Shown piece after piece: positions 26,601 to 34,449 of a stretch of 35,144 nucleotides of DNA. How positions within the stretch are numbered: the first letter of the stretch is position 1; each line of letters starts with the position of its first letter. Location of the stretch: positions 1 through 35,144 of the forward strand of contig JAQWBP010000022.1 in the NCBI GenBank assembly GCA_028706315.1, in the 5' to 3' direction. Source of the stretch: Syntrophomonadaceae bacterium. GTDB taxonomy: Bacteria; Bacillota; Syntrophomonadia; Syntrophomonadales; Syntrophomonadaceae. The position numbers and the translations under genes are program-made. A model generated the notes under the pieces. It made no database searches. It was not told where the DNA came from and saw only the letters and a program-made list of their open reading frames with translations.

Positions 26601-26830
26601 ATTTTGAAGTGGAATATTTACGTTCAATTGAAACAGCGGTTCGAGAAGGGGTAGTAGCCAAAAGCCTTGTAAATCAGTTACTAAAGAAGATTAACGGTAA
26701 AAAGCCTATTGAAATACTTAATATTTTACAGGAAGATTTACCAGATGTTTACCTACAAGTACAGCCGGATGACAAGAAAGACAATGTTCGGGCCGAAATA
26801 ATTCTATCCGAATATCTAATTGGAGGCTAA
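23699..26830 (+). CDS. PLD-nuclease-SNF2 helicase fusion (defence/restriction type)
   Basis: This is a 1043-aa protein. Residues about 10-180 form a phospholipase-D-like nuclease domain: HAK at 137-139 and GSSN at 157-160. The Asp of the classical HxKx4D is absent, as in BfiI-type PLD restriction nucleases. A SNF2/superfamily 2 helicase follows: ADVVGLGKT (about 276-284), DEAH (346-349), ISATPLNN, and the C-terminal lobe ending NPTRVMQRLGRINRIG. I chose ATG 23699, with GAGGTGG 8 nt upstream, over the GTG at 23687. Only 3 bp separate it from the methyltransferase, so the pair probably act together: helicase-nuclease as restriction arm, methylase as self-marking arm. It recalls DISARM and BREX helicases but without their other genes. 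Confidence 0.85.
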   Translation: MHNDLTFFTNEPGRTLLNRFTISLENNTQFFDVLVGYFRTSGFYKLYASLEDVDKIRILVGISTDNKVIELIDSARIEQIELQFSSKEIKDQFQSLINNEYDSSDDSYEVEQGARKFVEFIRNGKLEVRAYPHGKIHAKVYIIRKRSQEDFGKVITGSSNFTEAGLKDNLEFNVELKDARDVRYALEKFGELWDESIEITREYVDTVSNTWVRDDITPYELYLKFLYEYFKEEINHDKSMIKNRYLPPGFKKLQYQEEAVIDAKKKLEAYGGVFLADVVGLGKTYISAMLAQQLEGRKLVVCPPVLVDYWDDTFKDFNQVATVVSMGKLDQIIEKDYTRYDYIFIDEAHRFRNENTQSYEMIHQICAGKKVILISATPLNNYPKDIASQLYLFQKRNDSSLAVKHLDSFFAKINTRLRKHEKGTNAYNKELKAASKELRERVLQDVMVRRTRCDIIENYAEDLEAQNITFPELEIPCKLVYEMDTRTERLFNNILTGIKSLTYARYKSLVYLKNPSNIQATLMVGQMNMGGFMKSILIKRLESSFYAFSKTLDRFVTSHEHFIRMYEEGTIWISKNPNIYDYIDSGDDEALLDLLEQEKAHKFNSKEFKDEFITDLISDYNILCDLQKQAAKITQDPKFEKFQLELSKDQVLKDNKIIIFTEAADTAEYLSKKFKAIYGDKVLHYSSSSGKALKKRIQANFDPGEKKQKDDIKILITTDVLAEGVNLHRSNVIVNYDLPWNPTRVMQRLGRINRIGSPFDKIYVYNFFPSSQGESAINLEANIVSKIQAFRETLGDDIKYLSDNEEITSYGLYQALNDKAVLEGSEEEIRSPLHYLSIIRKVRDEDPDLFEKIKKLPKKSRTGRNTTLVNGTRTLSFFKKGLLRKFYISGDYGPEEMSFFQAADLFEADPQAISQKINREFYEQLNQNKKSFFQGIVQEEEEKPELSGKSASLVKYLKALYTEKCFADFEVEYLRSIETAVREGVVAKSLVNQLLKKINGKKPIEILNILQEDLPDVYLQVQPDDKKDNVRAEIILSEYLIGG

Positions 26831-26833
26831 GAA

Positions 26834-29800
26834 ATGGACAGAGCCAAAAGAAAACTATTGGAAACTACCATACAAAGCCGTTTTGATTTGCAAAAGTTTA
26901 TTCTGTTAACCAGGGAACTATTGAAAAGTCCTAAAATTAAAAGCAACCCTGTATTTACGGACAAAGTAAAGGCCCAGTTTAGAGATAGTGTTAAGCAATT
27001 TACAGACTTTGGGCGTTATCGGGATAGTGAAAACAAGGTTCTACTCTTGGTGGCAGTTGAATTAAAATCATACAAATCTGTTGCCCGCAGCCGGGCCATG
27101 CAAAGAAACTTTATTAAGGACCTGTTACAACGAGAAAGTGCTGATGCAGCCCTGGTAGCTTTTTATGAAGAAGACCATAGCGACTGGCGGATTTCCTTTG
27201 TAAAGATAGACTATAATTTTGTCGGCAGCACCTTGGAAGAAGATCTCACTCCAGCCCGGAGGTATTCCTTCTTGGTGGGTAAAAACGAAAAAAGCCACAC
27301 AGCTATGCAGCAGCTTGCAATTATCATGTTTGATGACACAATCAGTCCAACTGTTTCCCAGATTGAAGAGATTTTTAATATAGAAAAGGTAACCAATGAA
27401 TTCTTCCTGATATATAAGGATAAATACCTGGAACTAAAAGAGTGCCTGGAAAGCCAAGCGGAATTTCTTAGCATGGCCGAAAAGCTCAATTTTACTGCAG
27501 AAGAATTTGCTAAGAAGTTAATGGGACAGCTTAGCTTCTTATATTTTCTGCAGCGCAAAGGCTGGCTAGGGGTTACCGCTAATCCTAGATTCATCCCGGC
27601 TGCAGTAGCAGAAGAACTGCTGGTAAACAAACCCTCTAACCTACGAGATTTATTCAAGAAAGTTTATACCTTAAATAAAGACCAATATGTACGTAGTACT
27701 ATAGCCTTAAGAGATTTGACCGATCAGCAGATCATGACGCTAAATTTTATTTTTACTAATACCCCTTATGAAGGGAAATGGGGTACCGGCGATAAGAACT
27801 TTATCAGGAGAATTTTTACGAATGCTGATAGGAACGGCAAAAATTTCTACAGCGATTATCTGGAACCACTGTTTTATAATGCGCTAAACGAAGAACGCGG
27901 GGGAAATACCTACTATCGGCCGTTTAATTGTATGATTCCATTCCTAAACGGTGGTCTTTTTCAGCCCATCGTAGAAGAATATGATATGGACCAGGTTACC
28001 TTCGAGATACCGAATGAGCTCTTCTCCAATGAAAACCTTACCAAAGAAGGAGATAAAGGTGATGGCATCCTTGATATCTTTGATCGCTATGCCTTTACAG
28101 TAAAAGAAGATGAACCGCTTGAAAAAGAAGTTGCGGTGGACCCGGAAATGTTGGGTAAGGTTTTTGAAAACTTATTGGAAGTAAAGGACCGCAAATCCAA
28201 AGGAGCCTTTTATACTCCCCGCGAAATCGTACACTACATGTGCCAGGAAAGCTTGATCAATTATTTAATGACTGAGACAGGAATTAGCTATGAAGATATC
28301 AATATATTAATCCGTTATGGTGATATTATTGCTGATGCCGATAATAGTAAAGCTGCAGCCCAGAGCGGAAAATTCCTAATGCCGGAAAGTATCCGTAAAA
28401 ACGCCAAAAAAGTAGATGATGCCCTGGATGACATACGTATTGCTGATCCGGCTGTAGGGAGTGGAGCCTTCCCACTGGGGATGATTAATGAAATTGTACG
28501 AGCCAGGATGAATCTTACCCTGTATCTCTTGCCAGACGAGTATGTGCTTAACCGGAATTATGCCCTACCGGAGCAACGTAAGCCCTATAATTTGAAGCTA
28601 CGGACCATTCGCCACTCTATTCATGCTGTGGATATAGAGAGAAGTGCTGTAGAAATTACCAAGCTGCGTCTTTGGTTATCTCTTATAGTTGATGAAGACA
28701 ATTTCAGTAATATACGCCCTCTGCCAAACTTGGAATATAACATTATGTGTGGTAATAGCCTGTTGGAAGAGTTTGAAGGAATTAAACTTTTTAACGAAAC
28801 GCTTCTGGAGAAACATATAGAAATAGCAGCTACAAGAGAACCTAATATTGAGCAAATGGATATCTTTACTCCGCAGTCACAGAACATTTTGGATGAAATA
28901 TATGCTTTGCAAGAGAAAGTTTTCGCGACCAGCGATATTAAACAAAAGATTGCTCTAAAGAAACAGATTGATGAGTATGAGTGGGATTTGATTGAGAAAA
29001 GCCTGATAGAAAACGGTAAGGCACGTGAAATCCCTAAAATAAGGGAAATTAAGCGATTGAATTCAAAACCATACTTCTTGTGGAAATTAAATTTTGCCAA
29101 AGTATTTCGGGATAAGGGTGGTTTTGATGTAGTTATTGGGAATCCGCCTTATATCTTTTCTAGAGAAAAGATTAGTTCGAAAGAAAAGGAGCTTTATTAC
29201 AAGTTTGAAACTGCCGAATATCAGTTAAATACCTTTGTTCTTTTTATTGAAAAAGGTATCAAACTATTGAAACAGAATGGTGTATTATCATTTATCGTCC
29301 CCAATTCCATTCTTAAGGTTACTTCAATGTCTAAATCGAGGAGGTTTATGCTTGAGCAAGGTGAATTGTTAAATATCTTACAAATCTTTGGCTATTCCTT
29401 TGAAAATGTGAATGTTGAAGCAGTTGTTTTGGTTTTTCAGAAGCACTTAACTGGTAATAAACAGGTTAAAATAATCAGTGTAAATGAGCCGCGTAATTTT
29501 TATGAGCGAAACAATTTAATTATAGATTATAGTAAATGGCTTGCTGATGAGGAATGTCGTTTTCAAGTAAGTATCGATGCAAAAACTGATCAACTGCTTG
29601 ATAAACTGAGGGAAAACGCCAAACCACTGGAAGATATGTTTGACGTTAAAGCAGGGCTTCAAGCCTATGAGACCGGTAAAGGGAATCCAAAACAAACAGC
29701 TGAAGATGTAAAAAGTCGGCCTTACGACGCTACTTTTAAGGTGAATAGTCATACTTATCCTTATTTAGAGGGAAGGGACGTTCAAAGGTATTCATATATT

Positions 29801-30301
29801 TGGTCAGATAGTTGGTTACAATATGGTGAAATGTTAGCTGCTCCTAGAGAGTTTTCTATTTTCTCAGTACCACGATTGTTAATTAGGGAAATTACATCTA
29901 CTCATCCAAAATCTATTTTGTGTTGCTATTTTGAAGATGTTTATTTAAATAATCGGAGCATAATCAATGTCTTGAGTAAAAAGCATGATAGTGATGAATT
30001 GAAATGTTTACTTGTTTTATTAAACAGTAAGTTAATATCATATTATTTCAATAAGACAACACCTAAATCAGAAAGGAAAATGTTCCCAAAGTTAATACTA
30101 AAGGATCTTAGAAAATTCCCTATTATTATTCCAGGGGATAAAACTAAAATGGTAAAACTTGCAGATGAAATAATGAGTTTATACAAACAGGGATATGAAT
30201 CATCTATTGAAGAATTGGAATACCAGGCGAATCAAATGGTATATCAATTATACGGACTTAACCATGAAGAAATAGAGATTATTGAGAATTTGAATAAATA
30301 G
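26834..30301 (+). CDS. Eco57I-type DNA adenine methyltransferase, large
   Basis: This 1155-aa protein has SAM-binding motif I IADPAVGSGAF (near residue 537) and the N6-adenine catalytic motif NPPY (VVIGNPPYIF, near 769). The N-terminal part has the LVAVELKS...RSRAMQRNFIKD pattern seen in large Eco57I-class methylases of defence systems. LGKVFENLLEVKDRKSKGAFYTPREIV precedes the methylase core. The last 300 residues probably recognise the target. GGAGG (26822-26826) precedes ATG 26834. No separate specificity subunit exists. It probably methylates host DNA to protect it from the upstream helicase-nuclease. PglX of BREX and DrmMI of DISARM are the nearest comparisons I know, on architecture only. 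Confidence 0.87.
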   Translation: MDRAKRKLLETTIQSRFDLQKFILLTRELLKSPKIKSNPVFTDKVKAQFRDSVKQFTDFGRYRDSENKVLLLVAVELKSYKSVARSRAMQRNFIKDLLQRESADAALVAFYEEDHSDWRISFVKIDYNFVGSTLEEDLTPARRYSFLVGKNEKSHTAMQQLAIIMFDDTISPTVSQIEEIFNIEKVTNEFFLIYKDKYLELKECLESQAEFLSMAEKLNFTAEEFAKKLMGQLSFLYFLQRKGWLGVTANPRFIPAAVAEELLVNKPSNLRDLFKKVYTLNKDQYVRSTIALRDLTDQQIMTLNFIFTNTPYEGKWGTGDKNFIRRIFTNADRNGKNFYSDYLEPLFYNALNEERGGNTYYRPFNCMIPFLNGGLFQPIVEEYDMDQVTFEIPNELFSNENLTKEGDKGDGILDIFDRYAFTVKEDEPLEKEVAVDPEMLGKVFENLLEVKDRKSKGAFYTPREIVHYMCQESLINYLMTETGISYEDINILIRYGDIIADADNSKAAAQSGKFLMPESIRKNAKKVDDALDDIRIADPAVGSGAFPLGMINEIVRARMNLTLYLLPDEYVLNRNYALPEQRKPYNLKLRTIRHSIHAVDIERSAVEITKLRLWLSLIVDEDNFSNIRPLPNLEYNIMCGNSLLEEFEGIKLFNETLLEKHIEIAATREPNIEQMDIFTPQSQNILDEIYALQEKVFATSDIKQKIALKKQIDEYEWDLIEKSLIENGKAREIPKIREIKRLNSKPYFLWKLNFAKVFRDKGGFDVVIGNPPYIFSREKISSKEKELYYKFETAEYQLNTFVLFIEKGIKLLKQNGVLSFIVPNSILKVTSMSKSRRFMLEQGELLNILQIFGYSFENVNVEAVVLVFQKHLTGNKQVKIISVNEPRNFYERNNLIIDYSKWLADEECRFQVSIDAKTDQLLDKLRENAKPLEDMFDVKAGLQAYETGKGNPKQTAEDVKSRPYDATFKVNSHTYPYLEGRDVQRYSYIWSDSWLQYGEMLAAPREFSIFSVPRLLIREITSTHPKSILCCYFEDVYLNNRSIINVLSKKHDSDELKCLLVLLNSKLISYYFNKTTPKSERKMFPKLILKDLRKFPIIIPGDKTKMVKLADEIMSLYKQGYESSIEELEYQANQMVYQLYGLNHEEIEIIENLNK

Positions 30302-30314
30302 AGGAGTGAGTTTT

Positions 30315-30554
30315 ATGGCTGAAATTAAATTCGAAGTTACCGAAAGTTTGGGTGTTCTCTCGGAAGGCTCCAAAGGCTGGCAAAAGGAAATCAACCTAAT
30401 TAGCTGGAATGACCGTAAACCTAAAGTAGATATCCGCGATTGGGCACCGGAGCATGAAAAAATGGGTAAAGGGGTTACCCTGAATAAAGAAGAATTAAAG
30501 AAGTTAAAAGAGCTGCTAGAAGGTGTAGACCTGGAGGCTTTGGAGATGGAATAG
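30315..30554 (+). CDS. YdbC/PC4-like ssDNA-binding protein
   Basis: This 79-aa protein matches the YdbC (PC4-like, transcription coactivator p15) pattern: IKFEVTESLGVLSEGSKGWQKEINLISWN then KVDIRDWAPEHEKMGKGVTL. Such proteins are dimers that bind single-stranded DNA. GAGGAGTG (30301-30308) overlaps the methyltransferase stop and serves ATG 30315; an in-frame GTG at 30306 is less likely. Tight coupling to the methyltransferase is unusual and suggests it works on the single strands that the helicase makes, or controls the system's transcription. Confidence 0.82.
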   Translation: MAEIKFEVTESLGVLSEGSKGWQKEINLISWNDRKPKVDIRDWAPEHEKMGKGVTLNKEELKKLKELLEGVDLEALEME

Positions 30555-30599
30555 AGGCCTTAAATAATTCAAATTTACGTAAGCAGAGCAGGGCATTTT

Positions 30600-31499
30600 A
30601 TGAGTCAAAGTGTTTATAATATCGTAATCCATACTAACGAAGGAATCTATGATCCAACTGAATTAGAAACAAATCCACCGGTAGAATCAAAGATTTTAAT
30701 AGTTCCTGATATATGGATTGAAAAATTGAATACTAGCGAAGCTCAGAAAATAATGGATGCATGTGAACCTAAAGGATTCAATTATTCGGAAAAACGTCAG
30801 TATGCACAGATGTATTCTATTGTTAGGTGTATTTCAGATGATCAAGAATGGGATTCAGATGGTATTTTGCAGACAGTTATAACCCTTTCCCACATAATTC
30901 ATCCTACTACTATTTCATATAAATATTCCGCAATTGTTACCAGGGATTCTCAAGAAAATATAATTCGGGTTGTTCCAGGGCCGGTTTCCGGACCGGGAGC
31001 GGAAGCATTCATTGCGGATAATACGCGCAACTGGTTAACTGAGAGTGAAGTAAATGAATTAAAGAAGTTATTTGCCGATTATCAAAGGAACAGTCTCTTA
31101 CGGCCTGTTAGTACATGTTTATGGTATTACGAATATTGTTGTTGGCAGAAATATATTGATATTAGATGGATGCTGGTTTCTACTGCTCTGGAGTCTATAG
31201 TACATACAGATAGGCATCATTCTACAAAGCAGTTTACTGTGAGAATACCTAAGCTGGCCGAAACAGTAGGTATGATTATTCTGGAAAAGGAAGCTGAGCA
31301 GTTCTATGACTTACGCTCAAGCCTGGTTCATAGTGGCCTGGGAGACCTAAGCACCGATAACAAACAACTATATTGTTTAATGGAGGAACTGTTGCGCCGG
31401 GTAATCAAATATTCTATTATCAACCCTAAATTTTCAGCTTTTCTGGCTGATAGTAACCAGATACAAAACGCCTGGCCTCTCCGAAGTGCAACTAAATAA
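30600..31499 (+). CDS. Apea-like HEPN domain protein
   Basis: This is a 299-aa protein. The C-terminal half resembles the Apea-like HEPN domain: WMLVSTALESIVHTD, then a helix ending LRSSLVHSG with the Rx4H pattern (R239, H244) typical of HEPN RNases. The N-terminal half (about 1-160) is unrecognised and could sense a trigger. The ribosome binding site is modest (AGGG). It starts 45 bp after the PC4-like gene on the same strand and is probably in the same transcript. HEPN proteins in defence loci often cut RNA when triggered and cause abortive infection; that role is inferred here. Confidence 0.65.
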   Translation: MSQSVYNIVIHTNEGIYDPTELETNPPVESKILIVPDIWIEKLNTSEAQKIMDACEPKGFNYSEKRQYAQMYSIVRCISDDQEWDSDGILQTVITLSHIIHPTTISYKYSAIVTRDSQENIIRVVPGPVSGPGAEAFIADNTRNWLTESEVNELKKLFADYQRNSLLRPVSTCLWYYEYCCWQKYIDIRWMLVSTALESIVHTDRHHSTKQFTVRIPKLAETVGMIILEKEAEQFYDLRSSLVHSGLGDLSTDNKQLYCLMEELLRRVIKYSIINPKFSAFLADSNQIQNAWPLRSATK

Positions 31500-31583
31500 G
31501 GTGAAAATCGATGGTTATCTTTAAAAATAACTTACGGAGTTGGTTCATTAGTTGTGGGTTTTTTAGTGGGAGGGTTAATACAT

Positions 31584-31973
31584 ATGGAGAATGACGAGAT
31601 AAAATTACCGAGCAAGCCACCTCTCGTGTTTCCTGAGCCACGGGTTCTGGCAGGTGTGGCTGGATATAATAATAAAATCCCCTATGCTGGTCTATTATCT
31701 TCAGCTAAATGTATTTTTGGCGCCGTATACGGGGTCGATGATGATGGGGCCGCCTGGTTGGAAAAACAATTATCTGATAATCCTGCAATACAGTGCCGCA
31801 TAATATTAATGGTTTATCCTGCCTGTCCCACCCGAGAAACTACATTGATGAAACTATTAGAACTACAAAATACTATGGGAGATAGGATTCGTCTTGCTAT
31901 TCATCCAGTCCGGTTTTTTGCAGGTCACCCGGTTAATGCCCTATTAATTGCCTGTGCTGAAGGGAAGAATTAA
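31584..31973 (+). pseudogene. N-terminal fragment of a PLD-like protein (probable)
   Basis: This is a 129-aa frame from ATG 31584 (GGGAGG upstream). Its pattern, LLSSAKCIFGAVYGVDDDG then RIILMVYPACPTRETTLMKLLELQ and IRLAIHPV, resembles the first strand-helix units of PLD-like domains. No HxK motif is present. The same frame after the stop reads about 31 more sense codons to 32069, including MNNQDKCQALLDIIHGKSWE, which suggests erosion. It could instead be an intact small gene. Confidence 0.4.
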
Positions 31974-32103
31974 ACAGAAAAAGTGCACGAAATAGTAGAA
32001 GGTGAAATGAATAACCAGGACAAGTGCCAGGCCTTGTTGGATATAATACACGGCAAGAGCTGGGAGTAAAAAGTAAGCGACTAGATTAAGCGGGAGTTAC
32101 AAG

Positions 32104-32283
32104 ATGAAGTTAGGGGATGAACCCATGTTTATGCTAGACAAAGAATCCAATAAAATAACCAAAGTAGAAAGTAAAACCTTTCATGATTTTGGTTTTAAGG
32201 AACGTGTAGAGATTAAAGGGTATGGTCAATTAGTCTATGTTGCCGAGAATATGATAATAATAATGAATATTACTAAAAAATGA
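32104..32283 (+). pseudogene. Truncated N-terminus of a KER-motif defence/nuclease-like protein
   Basis: This 59-aa frame starts at ATG 32104 with GGGAG upstream. The text MFMLDKESNKITKVESKTFHDFGFKERVEI matches the start of a family whose members usually go on with an EWI...GE and nuclease-like part. After KERVEI the sequence no longer fits and soon stops, so it is probably a remnant. I am sure only of the N-terminal pattern. Confidence 0.4.
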
Positions 32284-32378
32284 CGGGAAAAGCATAGATT
32301 TGGCTTCATTTGACACAAGGAAATTATATGCCATAAAACGAAACTAACAGGTAAAACATCCAAGAAAGAAGGGTTAAC

Positions 32379-34049
32379 GTGAATGATTTAGAATTAGAGA
32401 GGTTGCTTGATGAGTTGAGAGCTTTGCCACATGAAACGGAATGGGTAGAGTTCAAACAAGATAGATATGATCCGCAGGAGATTGGGGAATATATTTCTGC
32501 TCTCTCTAATTCGGCCTGTTTACACGGAAAGGATCTGGCCTATCTTATTTTTGGGATTGATGATGAGGATCATTATATAAAAGGGACAACGTTTAATCCT
32601 CTGATAGCCAAGAAGGGTAATCAGGAGCTGGAAAACTGGTGGGCAACCCAGCTAAGTCCTAGGGTGGATTTTAAGATATTAACGCTTAATGTTCAGAACA
32701 AGAATGTAGTTATTGTTGTCATTGATTCGGCCAAAGAACGTCCAGTAGCCTTTAGAGGAATCGAGTATATACGAGTGGGATCGAATAAGCATAAGTTAAA
32801 AAATTTCCCGGAGAAAGAACGGAAAATCTGGAGACAGGATAGACAGTACGACTGGTCTGCCCAAGTTTGTGTAGGAGCCACGATTGATGATCTTGATATG
32901 AAGGCAATCGCTCGGGCCAGGATTGAATATAAGAATAAAAATCTACGATTAGCAAGTGATGTTGACGCATGGGATAATCGGACCTTTTTAAACAAAGCCA
33001 GGCTCACGATCCAGGGCCAGATTACTCGCAGCGCAATTATTCTGCTGGGCAAAGAAGAGTCAGAACATTTTATTAGTCCGGCTGTGGCCAAAATTACCTG
33101 GGTACTAAAAGATGATCAGGGCATTGAGAAGGATTATCAGCATTTTGGGCCACCCTTCCTGCTAAAAACGGATGAAGTATATTCTAAGATTCGGAATCTT
33201 AATTATCGCTATTTACCGGATAATTCATTGTTTCCCACTGAGATCAAGCAGTACGAGCCCTATCTGATAAGAGAGACTTTACATAACTGTATTGCTCATC
33301 AAGATTATGAACTAGGAGGCCGAATCAATGTCGTTGAACGATCTGATGAATTACTCTTTACTAACCTGGGCAATTTCCTCCCGGGATCAGTTGAAAATGT
33401 GATTGCCACCGATGCGCCTCCTGAAAAATATCGTAATTCTTTTTTAGCTAATGCGATGGTAAATTTGAACATGATTGATACCATTGGTAGCGGTATAAGA
33501 AAGATGTTTAATTTACAACGCCAAAGATATTTTCCTTTGCCTGATTATGATTTAAGTGAAACAAATCGGGTTAAAGTGAGGATTCTAGGTAAAATTATTG
33601 ATGAAAACTATACCCGTTTGCTTATTAAAAGGCCTGACCTGGACTTACAAACGATAATGGACCTTGACAAGGTACAGAAGGGGATTCCATTGGCTGTGCA
33701 GGATATTAAGAAACTACGTTCCTTAAAACTCATTGAGGGAAGCAAACCTAAAATATATATATCTGCCCAAATTGCTTCTCTTACCGATAGCAAATCAGAT
33801 TATATAAAAAATAGAGCCTTCAATGACGAGTACTATAAGGATCTAATTATTTCCTATCTCAAAAAATACGAAAGGGCTAGTCGAAAAGATATCGATGAGT
33901 TGTTGCTGGATAAGTTATCGTCGGCTCTAGATCAAAAACAAAAAAGAAACAAGGTTAGAAACCTTTTGTACGCAATGTCAAAGAAAGAGGGTACTATTCA
34001 AAACAACGGTACTTCTCGCAATCCAATTTGGGTTTTGAAAGAAAGATAA
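32379..34049 (+). CDS. Schlafen AlbA_2-type protein with GHKL-like domain
   Basis: This is a 556-aa protein. The N-terminal AlbA_2/Schlafen-like domain (about 15-135) shows ETEWVEFKQ, YISALSNSACLHGKDLAYLIFGIDD and the IEYIRVGSNKHKL end. A C-terminal ATP-binding domain of the HATPase_c_4 type lies around 280-400 (LIRETLHNCIAHQDYELGGRI and LLFTNLGNFLPGSVENV). A winged-helix-like tail follows. Such proteins are common in mobile and defence islands, as regulators or RNA-cleaving effectors. The start is GTG 32379 with a weak AAGAAGGG upstream. It is intact, unlike its left neighbours, and has no operon partner. Confidence 0.8.
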   Translation: MNDLELERLLDELRALPHETEWVEFKQDRYDPQEIGEYISALSNSACLHGKDLAYLIFGIDDEDHYIKGTTFNPLIAKKGNQELENWWATQLSPRVDFKILTLNVQNKNVVIVVIDSAKERPVAFRGIEYIRVGSNKHKLKNFPEKERKIWRQDRQYDWSAQVCVGATIDDLDMKAIARARIEYKNKNLRLASDVDAWDNRTFLNKARLTIQGQITRSAIILLGKEESEHFISPAVAKITWVLKDDQGIEKDYQHFGPPFLLKTDEVYSKIRNLNYRYLPDNSLFPTEIKQYEPYLIRETLHNCIAHQDYELGGRINVVERSDELLFTNLGNFLPGSVENVIATDAPPEKYRNSFLANAMVNLNMIDTIGSGIRKMFNLQRQRYFPLPDYDLSETNRVKVRILGKIIDENYTRLLIKRPDLDLQTIMDLDKVQKGIPLAVQDIKKLRSLKLIEGSKPKIYISAQIASLTDSKSDYIKNRAFNDEYYKDLIISYLKKYERASRKDIDELLLDKLSSALDQKQKRNKVRNLLYAMSKKEGTIQNNGTSRNPIWVLKER

Positions 34050-34060
34050 TCGAATTTTTT

Positions 34061-34100
34061 AGATAAACTTAGATGAATTTAGATGAACTTAAGATGAACT
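34061..34100. repeat. Tandem 10-bp direct repeats near the right att site
   Basis: Four units of the AGATGAACTT type stand in exact 10-bp phase: AGATAAACTT, AGATGAATTT, AGATGAACTT, AAGATGAACT. Looser copies occur near 34202-34225 and at 34310 (AGATGAAC). No gene lies in 34050-34400, and the spacing matches one helical turn. Confidence 0.65.
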
Positions 34101-34266
34101 AGAAAAACAAATAGTTACCTAAAAGGCTGATATATTGGGATTAGAGCCTTAAAAGATAATCATCTAAGAAAGTTCAAATTCGATGTTCTACGTTGACTTT
34201 TAAGATAAACTAGATCAACTTTGGAAGTTGGTTAAAAATGAATTGATTTAGTTTTCCTTTTTTATA

Positions 34267-34289
34267 CGTCGCCAAAACATCGCCATAAT
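34267..34289. repeat. Sub-terminal repeat shared with the left end (21371-21392)
   Basis: CGTCGCCAAAACATCGCC followed by ATAATT resembles the sequence from CGTCGCCAAATCGCCGCC at the left end, with further loose similarity downstream (GGTAGTATTT and TAGTAGTTCTT). The two are in the same orientation, about 70-115 bp from their att sites. Confidence 0.45.
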
Positions 34290-34402
34290 TAAAAAAAAGG
34301 TAGTATTTTAGATGAACAAGGCCTCCGGAGCTAAACACAAAAACCCCTTAATATAGGGATTTTCTGGTACTACACCACCCCCAAAAAACACCCCATGATG
34401 AA

Positions 34403-34449
34403 ATTCGTAATCAGCAGGTCCGCGGTTCGAATCCGCGCATCGGCTCCAG
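34403..34449 (+). other. Right attachment site, partial tRNA-Thr copy
   Basis: These 47 bp are identical to the 3' part of the tRNA-Thr gene at 21255-21301. Only the anticodon-loop-to-CCA portion is present, so it is not a functional tRNA. It marks the right end of the island. Confidence 0.9.

Larger units (their letters stand above)
21302..34449. mobile_element. Genomic island integrated in tRNA-Thr, defence-type cargo
   Basis: The island is bounded by the 47-bp att repeats. Contents in order: a broken Cas4-like nuclease, unidentified decayed DNA, a GC-rich structured segment, a PLD-SNF2 helicase, an Eco57I-type methyltransferase, a PC4-like protein, an HEPN protein, fragments, a Schlafen AlbA-type protein, and decamer repeats. 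No integrase or transfer gene is present, so the element is probably immobile or depends on others. The cargo is typical of antiviral defence islands. Confidence 0.85.

Noticed and set aside
23699-30301. Complete DISARM or BREX system
   Set aside because: The helicase and methylase fit in part, but DrmA/DrmB (DISARM) and PglZ/BrxC (BREX) are absent.
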